Notes: a model not told the origin generated them from the sequence alone. 64,000 bases of DNA from Piper betle (GCA_033002965.1 JAURVB010010511.1:124001-188000); one strand, 5' to 3'. Positions 12,301 through 24,915 are shown, counted from the stretch's first letter. Numbers and translations are program-made.

Positions 12301-12600
12301 GTTGCCAGCCACCGGTCACCCAAATCACTCCCCCCTCTTAGCCCTAAACCCCAACCCTCTAATAGATCATAAAAATAGATTTAGGTCGTTGATTATATTA
12401 GGACGTGTTGGTTACGATTTTTTATTTGGTTGGTAGCTTTTAAATCATGTCATTCTCCTCTCTTCCCTTTCTCTTTCCTCTACCCACTCGCCCTCCTCTC
12501 TATTCAATTGGTTGACAGTAATAGTAGCACGTTGCCAACTAGTTGCTAGCCGGTGGTCACCCAAATCACTCCCTCCTAGCCCTACTAATTCTTACTTTAA
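9156..12600 (+). repeat. Nested tandem duplications of the GT47 3' end and its downstream DNA
   Basis: Three copies of the stretch around the GT47 stop codon can be aligned: copy 1 from 9156 (the real gene end), copy 2 from about 9966, copy 3 from 11137. The shared marker CCACGTGGAAGTGAGTGAG begins at 9300, 9976 and 11257, so the offsets are 676 and 1281 bp. A downstream block (around TAGATTATAAAATTAAATTT and a following GTAGCTTTTAGATCATGTCA-like stretch) occurs near 9885-9965, 10550-10645, 11840-11940 and, partly, 12360-12455. A further block of about 80 bp ending GGTCACCCAAAT occurs near 11038-11116, 12248-12326 and 12488-12566. Copies differ by point changes and small indels, so the duplications are not recent. 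Confidence 0.85.
11137..11270 (+). pseudogene. Duplicated fragment of the last GT47 exon
   Basis: This matches the C-terminal 45 codons or so of the gene ending at 9313 (DPSVGRALMFN, then DATW, then SKKMNRSFR). It carries a TAA where the gene has a Leu codon just before SKKMNRS, and it is out of frame afterwards. It has no upstream exon, so it is a non-functional by-product of the tandem duplication. Confidence 0.85.
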
Positions 12601-14248
12601 TAAATGACTTTATTATTTATTTATTAATAAAAATATTAGAGTATAATCTATCCAAATTAAGAATTAAAAAACTAGTATATTTTACTATATTTATTACAAG
12701 AAAAAAGTTAGTTTCAACCATGTTGCAAAGATTATTTCATAACCCATTTTGATTTGAGCTATCTGATTATAAGGACGGCTCACGTCAAATCTATTATATA
12801 AGAAACAAAGTAGTGGGGGTGGCTGATCTTCCATCGACAACTTTTTTTTTTAAAAAAAATGTCAATGACAGCCGGAACGACCACTAACATAGTTTTTTTA
12901 AAAAAGAAAAAGAAAAAAACGGAGGTCGGGATTGCCGCCAACAACCATATCCTGCCTTGTGCAGCTAGATCTGGTTGCCTCTGGCAAGAACCATGCCCCC
13001 GGCAGGGGATCCAGCCATATGCGGTTGGTGTCTTGGTAGCACGCGGCCGACAATGTCAGACACTTTGGGAAGGTGAGATTTTTCTTTTTCCTTTAAGATT
13101 TAATCTGAGTTATCCTTATAATCAGATGACTCAAAGTAGAGAATACTCTTTACAACATGGAAGTAACCAATCTTTTATTACTATTATTATAATATTAATA
13201 ATAGAATAATGTTTGTTATTTAATTAAAAGTACATACTTAATTTATAATTTTGCATTATTTAATATTTTAATTAATTAATTAATTAATTTATTATTAGTA
13301 TTTATTGTAAAGAAAAACTTAGAGTATAATTTGATCTAATTAAGAATCTTAAAAATAATAGTATGTCATGCGCATCACGTGAATCTTTGGTTAGTTTCAT
13401 TATTATAATCTTAAATAATATTTGAACAACTTTTCTATTTTTCATTATTAATACATATTATTAATAAGTTTCAAACATTTCACACACATTGCGTGAGTCT
13501 TTGGCTAATTTATTTATTATAGCCTTATATATTATATGTATTTTTTAAAAATTAATGTATTATAATTATTAATTAGTCGATATTTATTAATTTCATAAAT
13601 CTATTTACTTAAAAAATGTCAAAAATTAAAATAATGTTTTTTTTGTAATGATTTAGATTTTCTACTTCTAATTGTAATAATGAAAGAGTATAATTATAAT
13701 TTAATATATGCTTATAAATAAATGATAAAGGTTAATATCACAAAAATATGTAAAGGACACACGACAATCCTAATTAAAAAGACTTCAATATAAAATTAAT
13801 ATTTATATAAATAAGAAATGAAGGGTAATATTGTAAAATAATTAAAAGACACATATTTGTACATATTTGAAACAAATCTTAATTATAATAAAAACCAAGA
13901 TAAATTTTAATTATAATAAAAATTAAAATAAATTTTAATTATAATAAAATATATATATATTAAAGGATTCGAAACAAATTTTATTTACAGGTGCATTAAC
14001 TAATCAGTTTGGAATGGAAAAAGCTAATGATATTAATGCTTTCTAAGCATTAGAGCAGTGGTTGAGAAATTCTTTAATAGAAAATAGAAATCTAGCACGC
14101 ATGCACTTCTACTACGTCAAAAACATGAACAGTGTTAATCCTTCGACGAATATAACGATCAATGACTTCTAATCTAATAAAAGAAAGAAATATAAGACAT
14201 CTAATTTCTTATAGAAAATCAACTTAGCGAGGAGAAATCACAAACTTC
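12601..14248. other. AT-rich intergenic DNA, no gene recognised
   Basis: A short GC-richer patch at 12850-13080 gives a reading frame with no recognisable motif. The rest is AT-rich with scattered A and T runs and three ATTATAATAAAAA-like repeats near 13870-13950. Confidence 0.5.
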
Positions 14249-14785
14249 TAGGTGTGTAAATGAGCTGAGCCGAACTGAACAGGGATGTTTTTGAATTCTA
14301 CGTGATTTTTAAAAAGCATGTTTGAGATTGTTTAAATATTCGACAAGCCTTTGATTTATTATGGGTTAAAGAATTTGTCCAAAATTCATAGTATTTAAGT
14401 TAGGTTCGTGTTCAGCTTGTTATGTTTTCGAGTCGAACAAATATTTGTACTCAGTTCGTGTTCATTCAGAGTATAAAATAATTAATTTATATAGGACTAA
14501 AAATTTTTTTCTAACACTATATAAGTTTAATGTGAGCTTAATATTATTAATGAACAAAGACAAGCCGAGTTGAACAGAGTATTTTTTTCGAGTTTGAATA
14601 TATCAAGCTCGACTTTTAAGTCAAGCCGAGCCGAACACTCATTTGTTCAAACTATGTTCATTGTTCAACGAGTTATCCATTGCGAGCCGAGGATTTTTTC
14701 GAATATAAAATTAACAAGTACAAATTCAAGCCAAATCGAGCCAAATATAAAATGCTTGCGAGCTAGTTTTGCTTGTTTACACCCT
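14249..14785. mobile_element. Small terminal-inverted-repeat transposon (possible MULE-type MITE)
   Basis: The 537 bp unit is flanked by a 9 bp direct repeat, ACAAACTTC at 14240-14248 and 14786-14794. Its ends are imperfectly inverted: left TAGGTGTGTAAATGAGC, right (other strand) AGGGTGTAAACAAGC. The interior is full of GAGCCGA / TCGAGTT motifs in both orientations. A 9 bp target duplication is typical of Mutator-like elements; the family assignment is inference. Related sequence occurs at 23745-24390 and 59108-59335. Confidence 0.65.
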
Positions 14786-15077
14786 ACAAACTTCCACATC
14801 CAGCCATGAAAAAAATAACACAAAAACATGAGAAAAAACAAATTATTATCATAAGTCCTTCCCTCATGACAAGAGAGTTCAAACCCCATATATATAAAAA
14901 GATACATCAAAACTCTACCTTTCACCACTATAAATTCTTTATGAATATCAAACAAACAATATAATTATAATTAGCACAAATTAAATTCTCGCAAGTGTGA
15001 TCTTAATTATATGTGAGCTCTCTTCGACAAGGAATCAAGATGAGATCATCATAAGATCATCTCACAATTTCCCTTAC

Positions 15078-15167
15078 CTTCGACACGAACCAATCCCTGT
15101 CTTCCCTCCACTGCTTGGCCGCATCGACGTTTGCCGCCTTCTCATCGTTGATTAGTTTCCCAATGGT
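15078..15167 (-). pseudogene. Isolated exon-like fragment, gene not recognised
   Basis: On the minus strand this 90 bp stretch reads TIGKLINDEKAANVDAAKQW and then REDRDWFVSK with no stop. It is preceded by an AG (ACAAG) and followed by GTAAGG, and it is clearly GC-richer than everything around it. I do not recognise the protein. No neighbouring exon was found within a few kb, so it may be a captured gene piece or one exon of a gene with very long introns. Confidence 0.4.
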
Positions 15168-17599
15168 CTTGTAAATAGTTAATTTAATATTCATAAATCT
15201 TTGTTAATTATAATAATTCTACCTTAAATTTATATTAATTCTCGCTTATAACCCCTCTCTCCGCCTTGTACATGATTATGTCCTTAAAATTAAGCTTATT
15301 TTTTATTTACAAGACAGCATTCCCAGAGACAATAGTTTCAAAAAAACTTAGAACTAAGAAAAGCAAAAATAGAGAGAGAATTAGAGAAAATCGACATGAC
15401 ATATATATCGTCAATTTGTGCAACAAAATCTAGGAAAAGTTCAAGGAAATTGAACAATTACCTGAAACCAGTGAAATTGAAGAACAAAAACAATAAAAAC
15501 CGGGGACAACGAATATTTACTTGTTATGTTCCATCATGACTGCTAAAAAAATGTTTACATGAAAACAAATCTTCATAAATATTGATTTGTCTATATATAT
15601 ATATATATTTACATGTTATTAATTTACCTCATAAAAAAAAGTTTTATGTTTGAATCAGTTGGTCCGGTACGCTAAGATGTTGCATATATGGGCTTTCTAA
15701 ATGGGGCTGGCGAAAACATGAGCTCTATTTACTTAAATGCATACTCCCAAGCGAATGTGAGAAGGAAAACCCCTATCTTTGAATCGTTGCTTTGAAAAAA
15801 AACTACTTTAAAATTTGAGAATAATTAGTATTGGCTGCTGTTAATATTTATATAGAAGTTGATTTTAATAGCGACTATTAAATTAAAAGAATAGATAGAT
15901 GATGAGTGCATTTTTATTCACATCAAAAAACTTACATCCATATATATAATTTAAATGAGTGACTAAATTTAAAAGCCGTTCATATTCTTAGATGAAAAGT
16001 GGTTGATACTAAGGTTTTTCTTAAATTTTTGCCGTTTTAAGCATAATTCAAATGTATTATTAAAAAAAAAGTGAATCAATGTTGAATACAGTTGACAGAC
16101 ATAAAACATCACACTTGAAAAGGAATCCATATATTTTAGCATTTATATAACATTTTGTAAAGTATAATAATATCAAGTTATGTGTTTAAACTAATACTTC
16201 TCTAGTTATTAACATGATCTTTTCTTACTTAACCCACTTTACTCAAAAAATTAGGAAGTGGAAAATACATAAATTCAAGAGTGAGTGACAATTTACCAAC
16301 AAAAAAAAAGATAAAGATTTAATCTTTTTTTCTCCTAACTAATAGACTCTACTTTCTAAAGTCTGCTATAAGGGTGAAATGACAAAAAGTCAACTTTCGA
16401 CTGTTGAGATGATTGTACCAAAATAACCCAAAGAAAAACATTGTACACTTTACAAACGGGCCCCACATTCCAGCACCCCAAATGCTGGCCAGCCAGGACC
16501 GGACCCCGGACCCATATTTAAATCCGGTTTATTGGACGAATGTTGCGTCCGCAGCGGTTTCGGATATTTGTGTCCGCATCCGCGGATAAGGTTTTCGGAC
16601 AGCTGTCACGGCTCTCACGTGTCGGTCGATAATTTTTGAATTTCAAACCGACCGTTCGGATCTTGCTTGGCGGATGACCCGGATCCGACTACTTGATCAA
16701 CTCCGAGCCATGGTTGAGCCTTGTGGGATTATTCAGATTGCATGTTGTTTAATGATTGATTGTTGCTTAATTTGATATTTGTCAAGTTATTATACAATAA
16801 TCAGTCACACTTAATTACATCAACGGAGGTAATTTGTAAGAATTATATCTTTATTAATGATAAGTACATAATTAGCATGTAATACTATTAAAGATAGATG
16901 AAAAAAATTACGATAGCAGCTCAAAAATAGTTTGTTTATCTTTAAACTCAATAAGTAAATTTGGATATAGATTATGATTATTATGTATTCTATATCAAAA
17001 AAGTTAGTACATTATATAATATTTCTGCAAAATTTTTAAGCAAGTTATTATCGTACAAATTCTGTCCCGAAGGAAAATATTAATATAAAAAGAGAATATT
17101 AATATATAAAATATTGTAAAAATTACCAAAAACAAAATTATCATTTAACTTATTTGTCAAAAGAGCAACAAAATAATATATAAAAAATTATTTTTAAAAT
17201 ACACAAAACAAATAAGACTCAATATAATCCAATATCTAACAAATTCTATCCCAATGTCAAACATAAAATTTACTTTAAACAATGACTTTTGGCTACAAAT
17301 TATAATTATCCATCATGTGCCACATGGGACGCAAACGTAGCGCCATCGATCCGAGCACAAGCACAAGCACATAACTGGCATGAAAATATTTTTACATAAT
17401 TTACAAATACAAAAAGACCCGGTTACACCCGGGCATGACCCGACCCGTATACCCAATACGGGCCATGCAACTTCCAGCCCCGCCCGTTGGAGAAACCGGC
17501 CACAGCCGGTAAAGCAGTTGGCGTCCGGACGAGGTGGGAAGGGACGTTATCGTAGAGAAGTGACATTGGATGCCTGAGAGTAGTTGGAACGCAATTATT
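15168..17599. other. Intergenic DNA upstream of the SAP30-like gene, with two GC-rich patches
   Basis: Mostly AT-rich. Patches at 16455-16720 (containing TCACGTGTCGG, a G-box core) and 17400-17560 stand out in base composition. The second abuts the inferred transcription start of the SAP30-like gene and is probably promoter. No coding motif in either. Confidence 0.45.
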
Positions 17600-17824
17600 T
17601 TGCTCTCTTCCCTTTCACTTTCCCACTTTAGTGTGTCCACACTTCTCCTCCTTTAACACATCATCTCAATCTCCTCCAAGTCTTTCAAAGATCTCCCTCC
17701 GACAAAATCTATAGATCTTTTGTCCAATTCACACTCCCAACTCCATGTATCAATTGAGCTTGTCCTAGTTGTTGCATGCATTGGACGTGCTTGAGCTCAA
17801 TGTTTTGGCTTGTGTAGGCTGCAG
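17600..17824 (+). promoter_or_regulatory. Inferred non-coding first exon (5' UTR) of the SAP30-like gene
   Basis: A pyrimidine-rich leader ends GGCTGCAG and is followed by the donor GTATGCC at 17825. The matching acceptor is TTCCAG ending at 18804, 27 bp before the start codon. The 5' limit is approximate because no clear TATA box is seen. Confidence 0.5.
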
Positions 17825-18831
17825 GTATGCCTGTGGTGTGTTGCATGTTGTTTCTTTGGATTGGGTTCGTGGGTTTTGAGTTGTTGGGTCTTGTTGGTAT
17901 GCTTTTTTGGTTTGTTTTAGAATCATGTGTATATATGGTTTGGAAATTTTGGTGAGTGGGATTGTGATTTTGTCAATGATCTTCGGTGTATTGATAGTGA
18001 GATACTCTAGTGGTATTGCTGCCTGTTTTCGGTTACTTCTTTTTATTTTTAATTTGGATTCAATGCTGTTCATTTTTTTTGGTCATGTTGCATTTGTTGT
18101 CAGTGAGTGATATGGGGTTGTGTTTCTCTTCTGATTTGAATGGTTCTTGCAAATGCATATGTGTGTGTACTGTGACAATATTATCCATGGAGCATGAAAT
18201 TATTCATGGAATGCCTAGGTTGTGAGTATAGGTAAAGAATTTATATAATTCATATAGGTCAAATTAATTGTTCCGGTAGGTTAACTGGAATATGCAGGTA
18301 GTGATTCTTTAATGTTTGGACTAAAGAAATGTTAACTATCAGTGACCACTGAGAGGAACTGATTCTTATATGCATTTTGAAATATTGCAACGGGAAAATT
18401 GATTTACATTTGTCTTGGAATTGATTCAGTCAGAAATGGGATGTGATGGTTGCTCTGCTATTTTCTGATCAAACTTTCTACTTCTCTCTTTATTTTTTAT
18501 TTTTAATTTGAGATTAGTGGTTTTGTCATTGGTGATTGGGATGATAACAAATCAGAGTACAAGGAATTAGGAACAATTGGATACATGAATTTTCAAATTA
18601 AAGGTTTCAGCTTTAGAAGCTTAGAAAAAAGTTATTTACTGTGAAATCATTGGATTTTGCTTTTATAGAAGTTTGATTATGCAATTATTCTTCAAAAAAT
18701 GTGTATTTTCACACTCAATTTCTGGGAATTGTAAGTGAGCATTGGTAATGCAGGCTATTCTGAAGTGTGATTGGATTTGAGAGCATTTAACTAATTTGTT
18801 CCAGCTGTGTGTGAAGAAAGCTGTCACAAAA

Positions 18832-20132
18832 ATGTTAGAGTCTGAAGTTTATTCATCACAAATTCTGTCCCCGTGTCGTGAAGAAAGTGGAGATGAAGAA
18901 CTATCATTGCTTCCTAGGCACACGAAAGTCATCGTCACTGGAAATAACAGGACAAAATCAGTTCTGGTGGGACTCCAGGGTGTCGTGAAGAAGGCGGTTG
19001 GCCTTGGGGGCTGGCATTGGCTGGTAAAGTCTTAGTGTAGCTGCAGAATGGTCATCTTATCTTATTGGTGAGAACAGTCTTATTGGCTTGTATTCTGGGG
19101 GCCTCAACCTCTCATGAACTGTTTGGAATTGTAGGTGCTAAAGAATGGTGTGGAGGTGAAGCTGCAGAGGAATGCTCTTAGTGTATTGGAGGCCCCATCT
19201 GGACATGAAGAAGAGGATGATAACTCTTTCTGTAGCAGTTCTGATTTGGGTGATAAGGAGAACGACTGCTGTGAGACATTTTTTTCTTCTCATATAATAA
19301 TTGATTTGTACAGATTTGATATTGATTATTAGCACTAGTCTCACTAATTTTGTTTCGCCTATCAACAGTCAGCAGCGACTACCATAAGCCAAACAAGCCA
19401 AGAGTTCGCCCTGCAAAACACTGGACGTCCTCAACTAAATCTAGCAGTCGAAGCGGCTACAAAGAAGTTCAAAGTAGCGAATGCATAACACAAACAGTAT
19501 GTTCTTCCCTTACTTTTATGGTGATATTTTTAGCTATTTATTTGTAAGATATGTGTTGCAATAAATTGGCTTATAATCTTTTAAATTGTTGCAAAATTAT
19601 GTATCTTGTTTCCGAAAGAACTTATGGCACTGTATGAAGCATATTATAATGCAATTATGCAGAGGGTCAACCTTGCCAAACTTGAAACAGAAGCACTCTG
19701 GAGATATTGGAAGCACTTTAATTTAGTAAGTTTTTAGTGTCTACTTTATTCGACTGACTCTTGGATCCATGTTTCCTTGCGTTAAATGTTTTTCGATGCT
19801 ATCTTGAATAGTAAGAGTTGTTGTACTAAAATTAATTCAGATGGGCATGAACCCTAAGCCATCAAAGAAACAACTTGTTCATGCTGTTCAGCGGCATTTC
19901 TGGTCACAGGTATTGTTCTCTTGATTAGTGTTGCTTTATGGAATAATCTTGCAATTGCTTTTAGACCCAATATAGCTTTATTCTAGTTCTTTTTACTGTT
20001 GATATACATTTAACTTTTCTGCTTTATGCTTTCTCTGTACCCTTTGCAAATGTGTAAACGAAGCAGCAACTTGATGAGCTTCAGGTGATCACTGGGTTTA
20101 TTCATGCGGCAAAAAGATTGAAAACTGTGTAA
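18832..20132 (+). CDS. SAP30/SAP30L-like subunit of the Sin3 histone deacetylase complex
   Basis: A nuclear protein whose C-terminal domain binds Sin3 and links it to the HDAC complex in transcriptional repression. Six coding exons: 18832-19023, 19135-19270, 19369-19496, 19663-19725, 19841-19909, 20067-20132, all GT-AG and in phase, giving 217 residues with no break. Seen: N-terminal LPRHTKVIVTGNNRTKSVLV and GLGGWHWLVLKNGVEVKLQR (joined across intron 1), an acidic Ser-rich linker (HEEEDDNSFCSSSD), a basic stretch, then the Sin3-binding domain (LETEALWRYWKHFNL, PSKKQLVHAVQRHF, QLDELQVITGFIHAAKRLK). The layout equals Arabidopsis At1g19330/At1g75060. The ATG at 18832 is chosen because the acceptor at 18804 excludes the upstream one. 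It is convergent with the dioxygenase gene, 497 bp between stops. Confidence 0.93.
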
Positions 20133-20629
20133 GAAGGTGGCCCTCTTTTGTGTGGAATATATAAATCCTTTGTAAATCAGCTAACATAACCTATATCTAG
20201 AGAGACCTGGTAATCTAATTGCAGAAGTTTGACATTGTGGGACTCGGAATGTTGTGTTGAGCTAGCTTACCATGTAGAATGCACTGATGCTTTTGTAATC
20301 CCTTTGTTTGATGTTTCTTTGTCAATTCAAATGGTTGTCTTTCTAACTTGTTAGCTATGAGCGTAGTAATGAGATGTTTGATGTAAAATAAACATGATTG
20401 CAGACATACAATGATATATTCCTCCATACTGATCATTGTCTTACAACAACAAAAAAAATGAAACAGAGATTGATCTTTATTGCTCACATTAGGTGGGAGC
20501 AATCTTCAAACCTTCTTCACTCACATCAATCAACACAAACCAGTTGTTGCTTGCTACAACTAAGTACTAAGATTAATCATACTCAGTACACAGAACATAA
20601 CATCGATAAAAGTTATCGTACTTTTTAAC

Positions 20630-22497
20630 TCAATGATCAAGTTTGAAAGCATCCAATCCAGAGCTGTAATCTCGCCGAAGGTTGAAGTAAATGTGTTCGA
20701 TATAACCTGCTGCTGTTGTCTCCTTGTACAAAGGCTTGGATCCATCTGATATCAACTCCTTAATTGGACCATACACAACTTTGGACTCGCGTGCATCGAT
20801 GAGGCATGCTATGGACAGCCTTGATTTGGTCGCATTGGCCAATACTCTGTGCACCACACTCTTCATTATGTCATTTGATATGAGCTGCATATGTTAAAAA
20901 AACATCATAGGGTGTCTGGTTTGCTACCAAAAAAATATTACCTTCAAAAATGATAAGGAAGATATATATCATAAGATGACAAACCTGAAGGAGGTCACCA
21001 GTGTTGACAACCAGAGCACCATGAACAGGATGAACATCAGTATACTGGTCCCCACGCTTGATCTGAAGACCACCAACATAATCTTGCAAGAGCACAGTGA
21101 GGAAACATGGATCAGTGTGATCAGTGGTGCCAAGAGTTGTCTCAGGTTGTGGGCAAGGAGGATAGTAGTGACAAGCAACTCTTATTCCACTGTGACATTC
21201 TAGCTTTGATAGGTGATCGGCATCGAGGCCAAGAGACTCCGATAGAAGGTGGAAGAGGGTCTCGGCAAGCTTGTCAATGTGCTTGATGTACTCAAATGCG
21301 ATTTCTCTGTGATCAATCGTTGTTAATTATCGACAGATGGATTTGACCAAGTTTTACACACACTTTCACTACAAAAAAATACTGCTTAGTTTAAATCTTT
21401 CTCCACAGTTGAAAAACATAAGATAATGCCTTGTTTGAAGGCATTCTTTCTCCACGGTTAAAAATCTTAGACTTATGATCCACCGATTAGACCTTTTTCC
21501 GCTAACAAATTTCTTATGAACACATTGGCGTGGATGATACCTTTTTCCTCAATATTATAGTCCATGCCAACCTAATAAGTATATTCCATGACAGTATAAT
21601 TAATTTTTAATTTTGAAGGAGCGAGTCTGATACAACCATCAGCCATATTTGGATGACAAAAAAATTTCCTAAAAATTTTATGCAAGAAGATCAATAGTAA
21701 TTTAATGAGGAAGTTTGATCACCTGCCTTGGTGATTTACTTTATTAATTTCTATTGGTGATTTAGTTTTATCAGTTAAGTTATTAGTCTTCCTTATGTAA
21801 AATTGGGTATTGCCCAGATTGTTTGTGTATTTTGTGGAAGGACTATATAAGATGTGAAGTATATTTAACTATGTTGCCACAGAGGGAAAACTGTAATCCA
21901 CATTAACATAATCATCAAAAAACCATGGAGAAAAGTCTGAACGATGCATAGGCCTACGATTTTTAGTTGCCGAGAAAGATCAACTTAAAACAAGATAATT
22001 AGCTTATTGATGTTACCATACCATGAAAAAAGATAACCCTAATCAATTATCATGGCCAAATAAAGGAGTGTTTTTTTCTGGCATCTGTTTAATTAAATGT
22101 TCTCACAATCGGCTAGACTTGTGAAAGCGAAGTACATATATATACCTGCATGAACTGGGGAGTTCATCAGGGGAAGGGGGTGAGGAGTCATGGCAAGCAT
22201 CAAAGTCTCCTTCCATGTCAAATAATCAGTGACACCAAGACTCTCCATGCTAATATACTGCACCTTCTGATGACCATCTAATTTGTACTCTGCAGCTTCA
22301 ATCTCTCTATCATTCTCAAAAAAGAAGCGGACATTCTTCAACATCTCGTCCAGAACACCAATCGGTATCCCATGGTTCACCACTTGGAAGAACCCCCACT
22401 CTCTTGTTGCATGCCTCACTTCTTCAACGATCTGGGCATGTTTGTGGCCATTGATCTCACTAAGATCGATGATGGGTATCTGAGTTTCACTCTCCAT
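20630..22497 (-). CDS. 2-oxoglutarate/Fe(II)-dependent dioxygenase (ACC oxidase homologue, DOXC class); one frame break
   Basis: A soluble oxygenase of the plant DOXC group, loosely annotated as '1-aminocyclopropane-1-carboxylate oxidase homologue'. The substrate cannot be told from sequence. Exons on the minus strand: 22497-22146, 21306-20985, 20884-20630. Seen: IPIIDLSEI and GFFQVVNHGIP of the N-terminal DIOX_N domain; Fe ligands in TDHTDPCF (His, Asp) and SVVHRVLAN (distal His); the 2-oxoglutarate-binding Arg-x-Ser as RLS. The repaired length is about 309 residues, some 50 short of the usual 360, the shortfall being the N-terminal lead before IPIIDLS. One base is missing from the C run (minus strand) at about 22170-22173: restoring it turns an odd tail into the family's PLPPDELPSSCREIAFEY across the intron. 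The catalytic set is complete. Confidence 0.9.
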
Positions 22498-23744
22498 TGA
22501 TGAGTTTTAGAGCTAAGAGAAGGATTCCTGATTTTGTCTGTGATATAAAAATGCATTAGACTGTGTAAACAAGGTATTGGTCTCTATCATCAGAACTGTT
22601 GAACTTGCTATCAGACGAGATTATTGTTACGTTTTCGATGAGGAAAGCTGTTGCTGTTTATGTTCTTTTATTTGGATGAAGATGTGATGGGTTTTTATGT
22701 ATGATCAAGTGGTGGAAAGTTTAGACTTGTACATGTTTTTTCTGTAAGGTTAGAATAGTGTCATCAAGCTGTGGGCCAGTGTCAAGCAGTTTCTATTATA
22801 TGTCTTGTAATCAACGATGCCGAATAAGAGCTTTCTTTTTTATTATGTTGAGCTAACAATCCAAACGTAACATGAAATGACAACTTGATCTAGGAGACAA
22901 GACGAACTGAACGGAAGTTTACTTGTATTCATAAAATGCAACACAACATTATAATAAGGTGATGACATACAAACGTTTACTGAATCAACGATTTCAATCA
23001 GGGTGTACGAGGCTCATTTCTCATGGGTTCTATCTGAATTTGGATAAATCAATTTGATCAGAAATACCTATATGCACCACATGATAATCAGGTCATTAAT
23101 GTATGTAAATAGTTTGGAGTAGGATGTTATATGACAAGTTTATGAATTATGTTCTTATTAATATATCTGCAACATATATACGTGTGTCAAGTGTAGTACT
23201 AAACTGTAGAGACTTGAAAGGGTTATATATAGAAGAGACCGAAAAAGCCCATTAAAAGAAGAGGTTGCAATAAGGAGTGCATTACTCGATGTTGGGCTTC
23301 GAGTTCATCTGGAATAAACAAAACATGATTAAGGATGAAAACCATGTCAATATATATATATATATGGGCTTATTGACCATGTTTTTCATTAAATTAGGGT
23401 TTATGTTAAAATCTGAATCAATTTTAAGAAATTAAATCATTATATATAAAATTGGATATTAAATCATTATACTGTATGTCCTTATTTAATGTGGGCATAT
23501 GTATAAAATTTTAGTTTATCTTTAATATAAGTTGTACATAGCAAGACATCTTGTCTAAGGTATCACATCTAACTAGGGTGTGAAAGGTCATACAATCTTT
23601 ATTTACTGCACAACTCAATTAGTGTTAAGATGTGCATTAAGTGATAGCATTTATTAACCGCTGCAATTTTAAAATAATCATTGAAGGCATTTAATATATG
23701 TTGAAATTATCAAGTCTAATTACAACTTATATTAAAGTTGTAGG
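22498..23744. other. Upstream region of the dioxygenase gene and AT-rich intergenic DNA
   Basis: No gene motif. A (TA)n run lies at 23351-23365. The region to about 22760 is the likely promoter of the minus-strand dioxygenase gene, but I see no decisive TATA box. Confidence 0.4.
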
Positions 23745-23957
23745 TAGGGCTGTTAAACGAACGAAGCGAACCGAGTTTAGCCTGTGCTCGATATTCAAAC
23801 AGAGTTTTGAATCGACTTAAATATTTTTTATATTGTTCAAGTTCAACTTGGGCTCAAATACATTTAAACTGTTTAATTTTAACGAACTCAAAATCAACTC
23901 GATCATAAGGTCGAAATGCAGTGAGCATGGATTGAACACGCAACTCTACCAACGGAG

Positions 23958-24023
<66 letters not shown>

Positions 24024-24390
24024 CTTAGTCAGTAAATAATATTTTTGTCTCAAATTTTAATCTAAATCATTCGATAACAAGGACGACACATATTTGATAT
24101 AAAATAAAATAAAACACCCTCACCACTATCATCCTTTAGTACGTAGTCAATAATAACATTTATTTATGATTTTAAATATATTTTGGGTAGGCAAGTGATT
24201 ATGTATATTATTATATTATATTATCGAGTCAATGTTCAAGTTATAACCGAGTCGAACACTACCTTGTTCAAACTCTAGCTCGTAGAGTTTAAATTTGAGT
24301 TCAAGCTCGAACATTTAAATGTCGAGTTTCGAATTGAATCGAGCCGAATCGAATGCCAAATGGTCACGAGTTGGCTCAGCTCAATTAGGA
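23745..24390. repeat. Diverged relative of the 14249-14785 element, with an internal (AT)30
   Basis: It begins GGGCTGTTAAACGAACGAAG, like the inverted ends of the element at 14.2 kb, and holds the same GAGCCGAATCG / TCGAGTTC motifs. The right inverted end is missing or too diverged to see. A 60 bp AT run sits at 23961-24020. Confidence 0.55.
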
Positions 24391-24915
24391 GCCTATGTTT
24401 GTAAGACCTTACAAAAATTATCACTCTTGTAACAAATTAACTGGGATTATATATACGCTCAACCTGAGGGCCAATTCGGCTTTGCCAAATGTATTTAGAA
24501 CTTCTTTAACAGAGAAATGAGATCGACGCGCTTATTAAGCAACCATTGCTATTTTAACTTGAGGAATCAAAAAATATTAATATGCAAGAAAAATTAAGGA
24601 TTAATGTCTTTCACGTCTCAAAATCGGACAAACACAAGTCACGTTTAACTCTTGGTTGCTACGCAAAATCTATGATATGTCTGCCACAACAACATAAGAC
24701 TGCTTGATTTCACAGTGCCACTCAGATTGAATTGACAGCAAAAACACTTATCCATGTATGTGATGCAATTCACATTTGCATAAGAAAACAAATGCAAAGA
24801 AGCAAAAAAAAGTTCTAACTTCTAAGCATCTTTTCCCAACGAGATGAACTTAGACATAAAACTCCAACTCCAATGTCACCACCCACAGCTCTGATCCATG
24901 ATCAATCAGAAACTT

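Noticed and set aside
17765..18225. Frames around the start of the SAP30-like gene
   Set aside because: They lie in the leader and first intron; T-rich composition explains the Phe/Leu/Val content.
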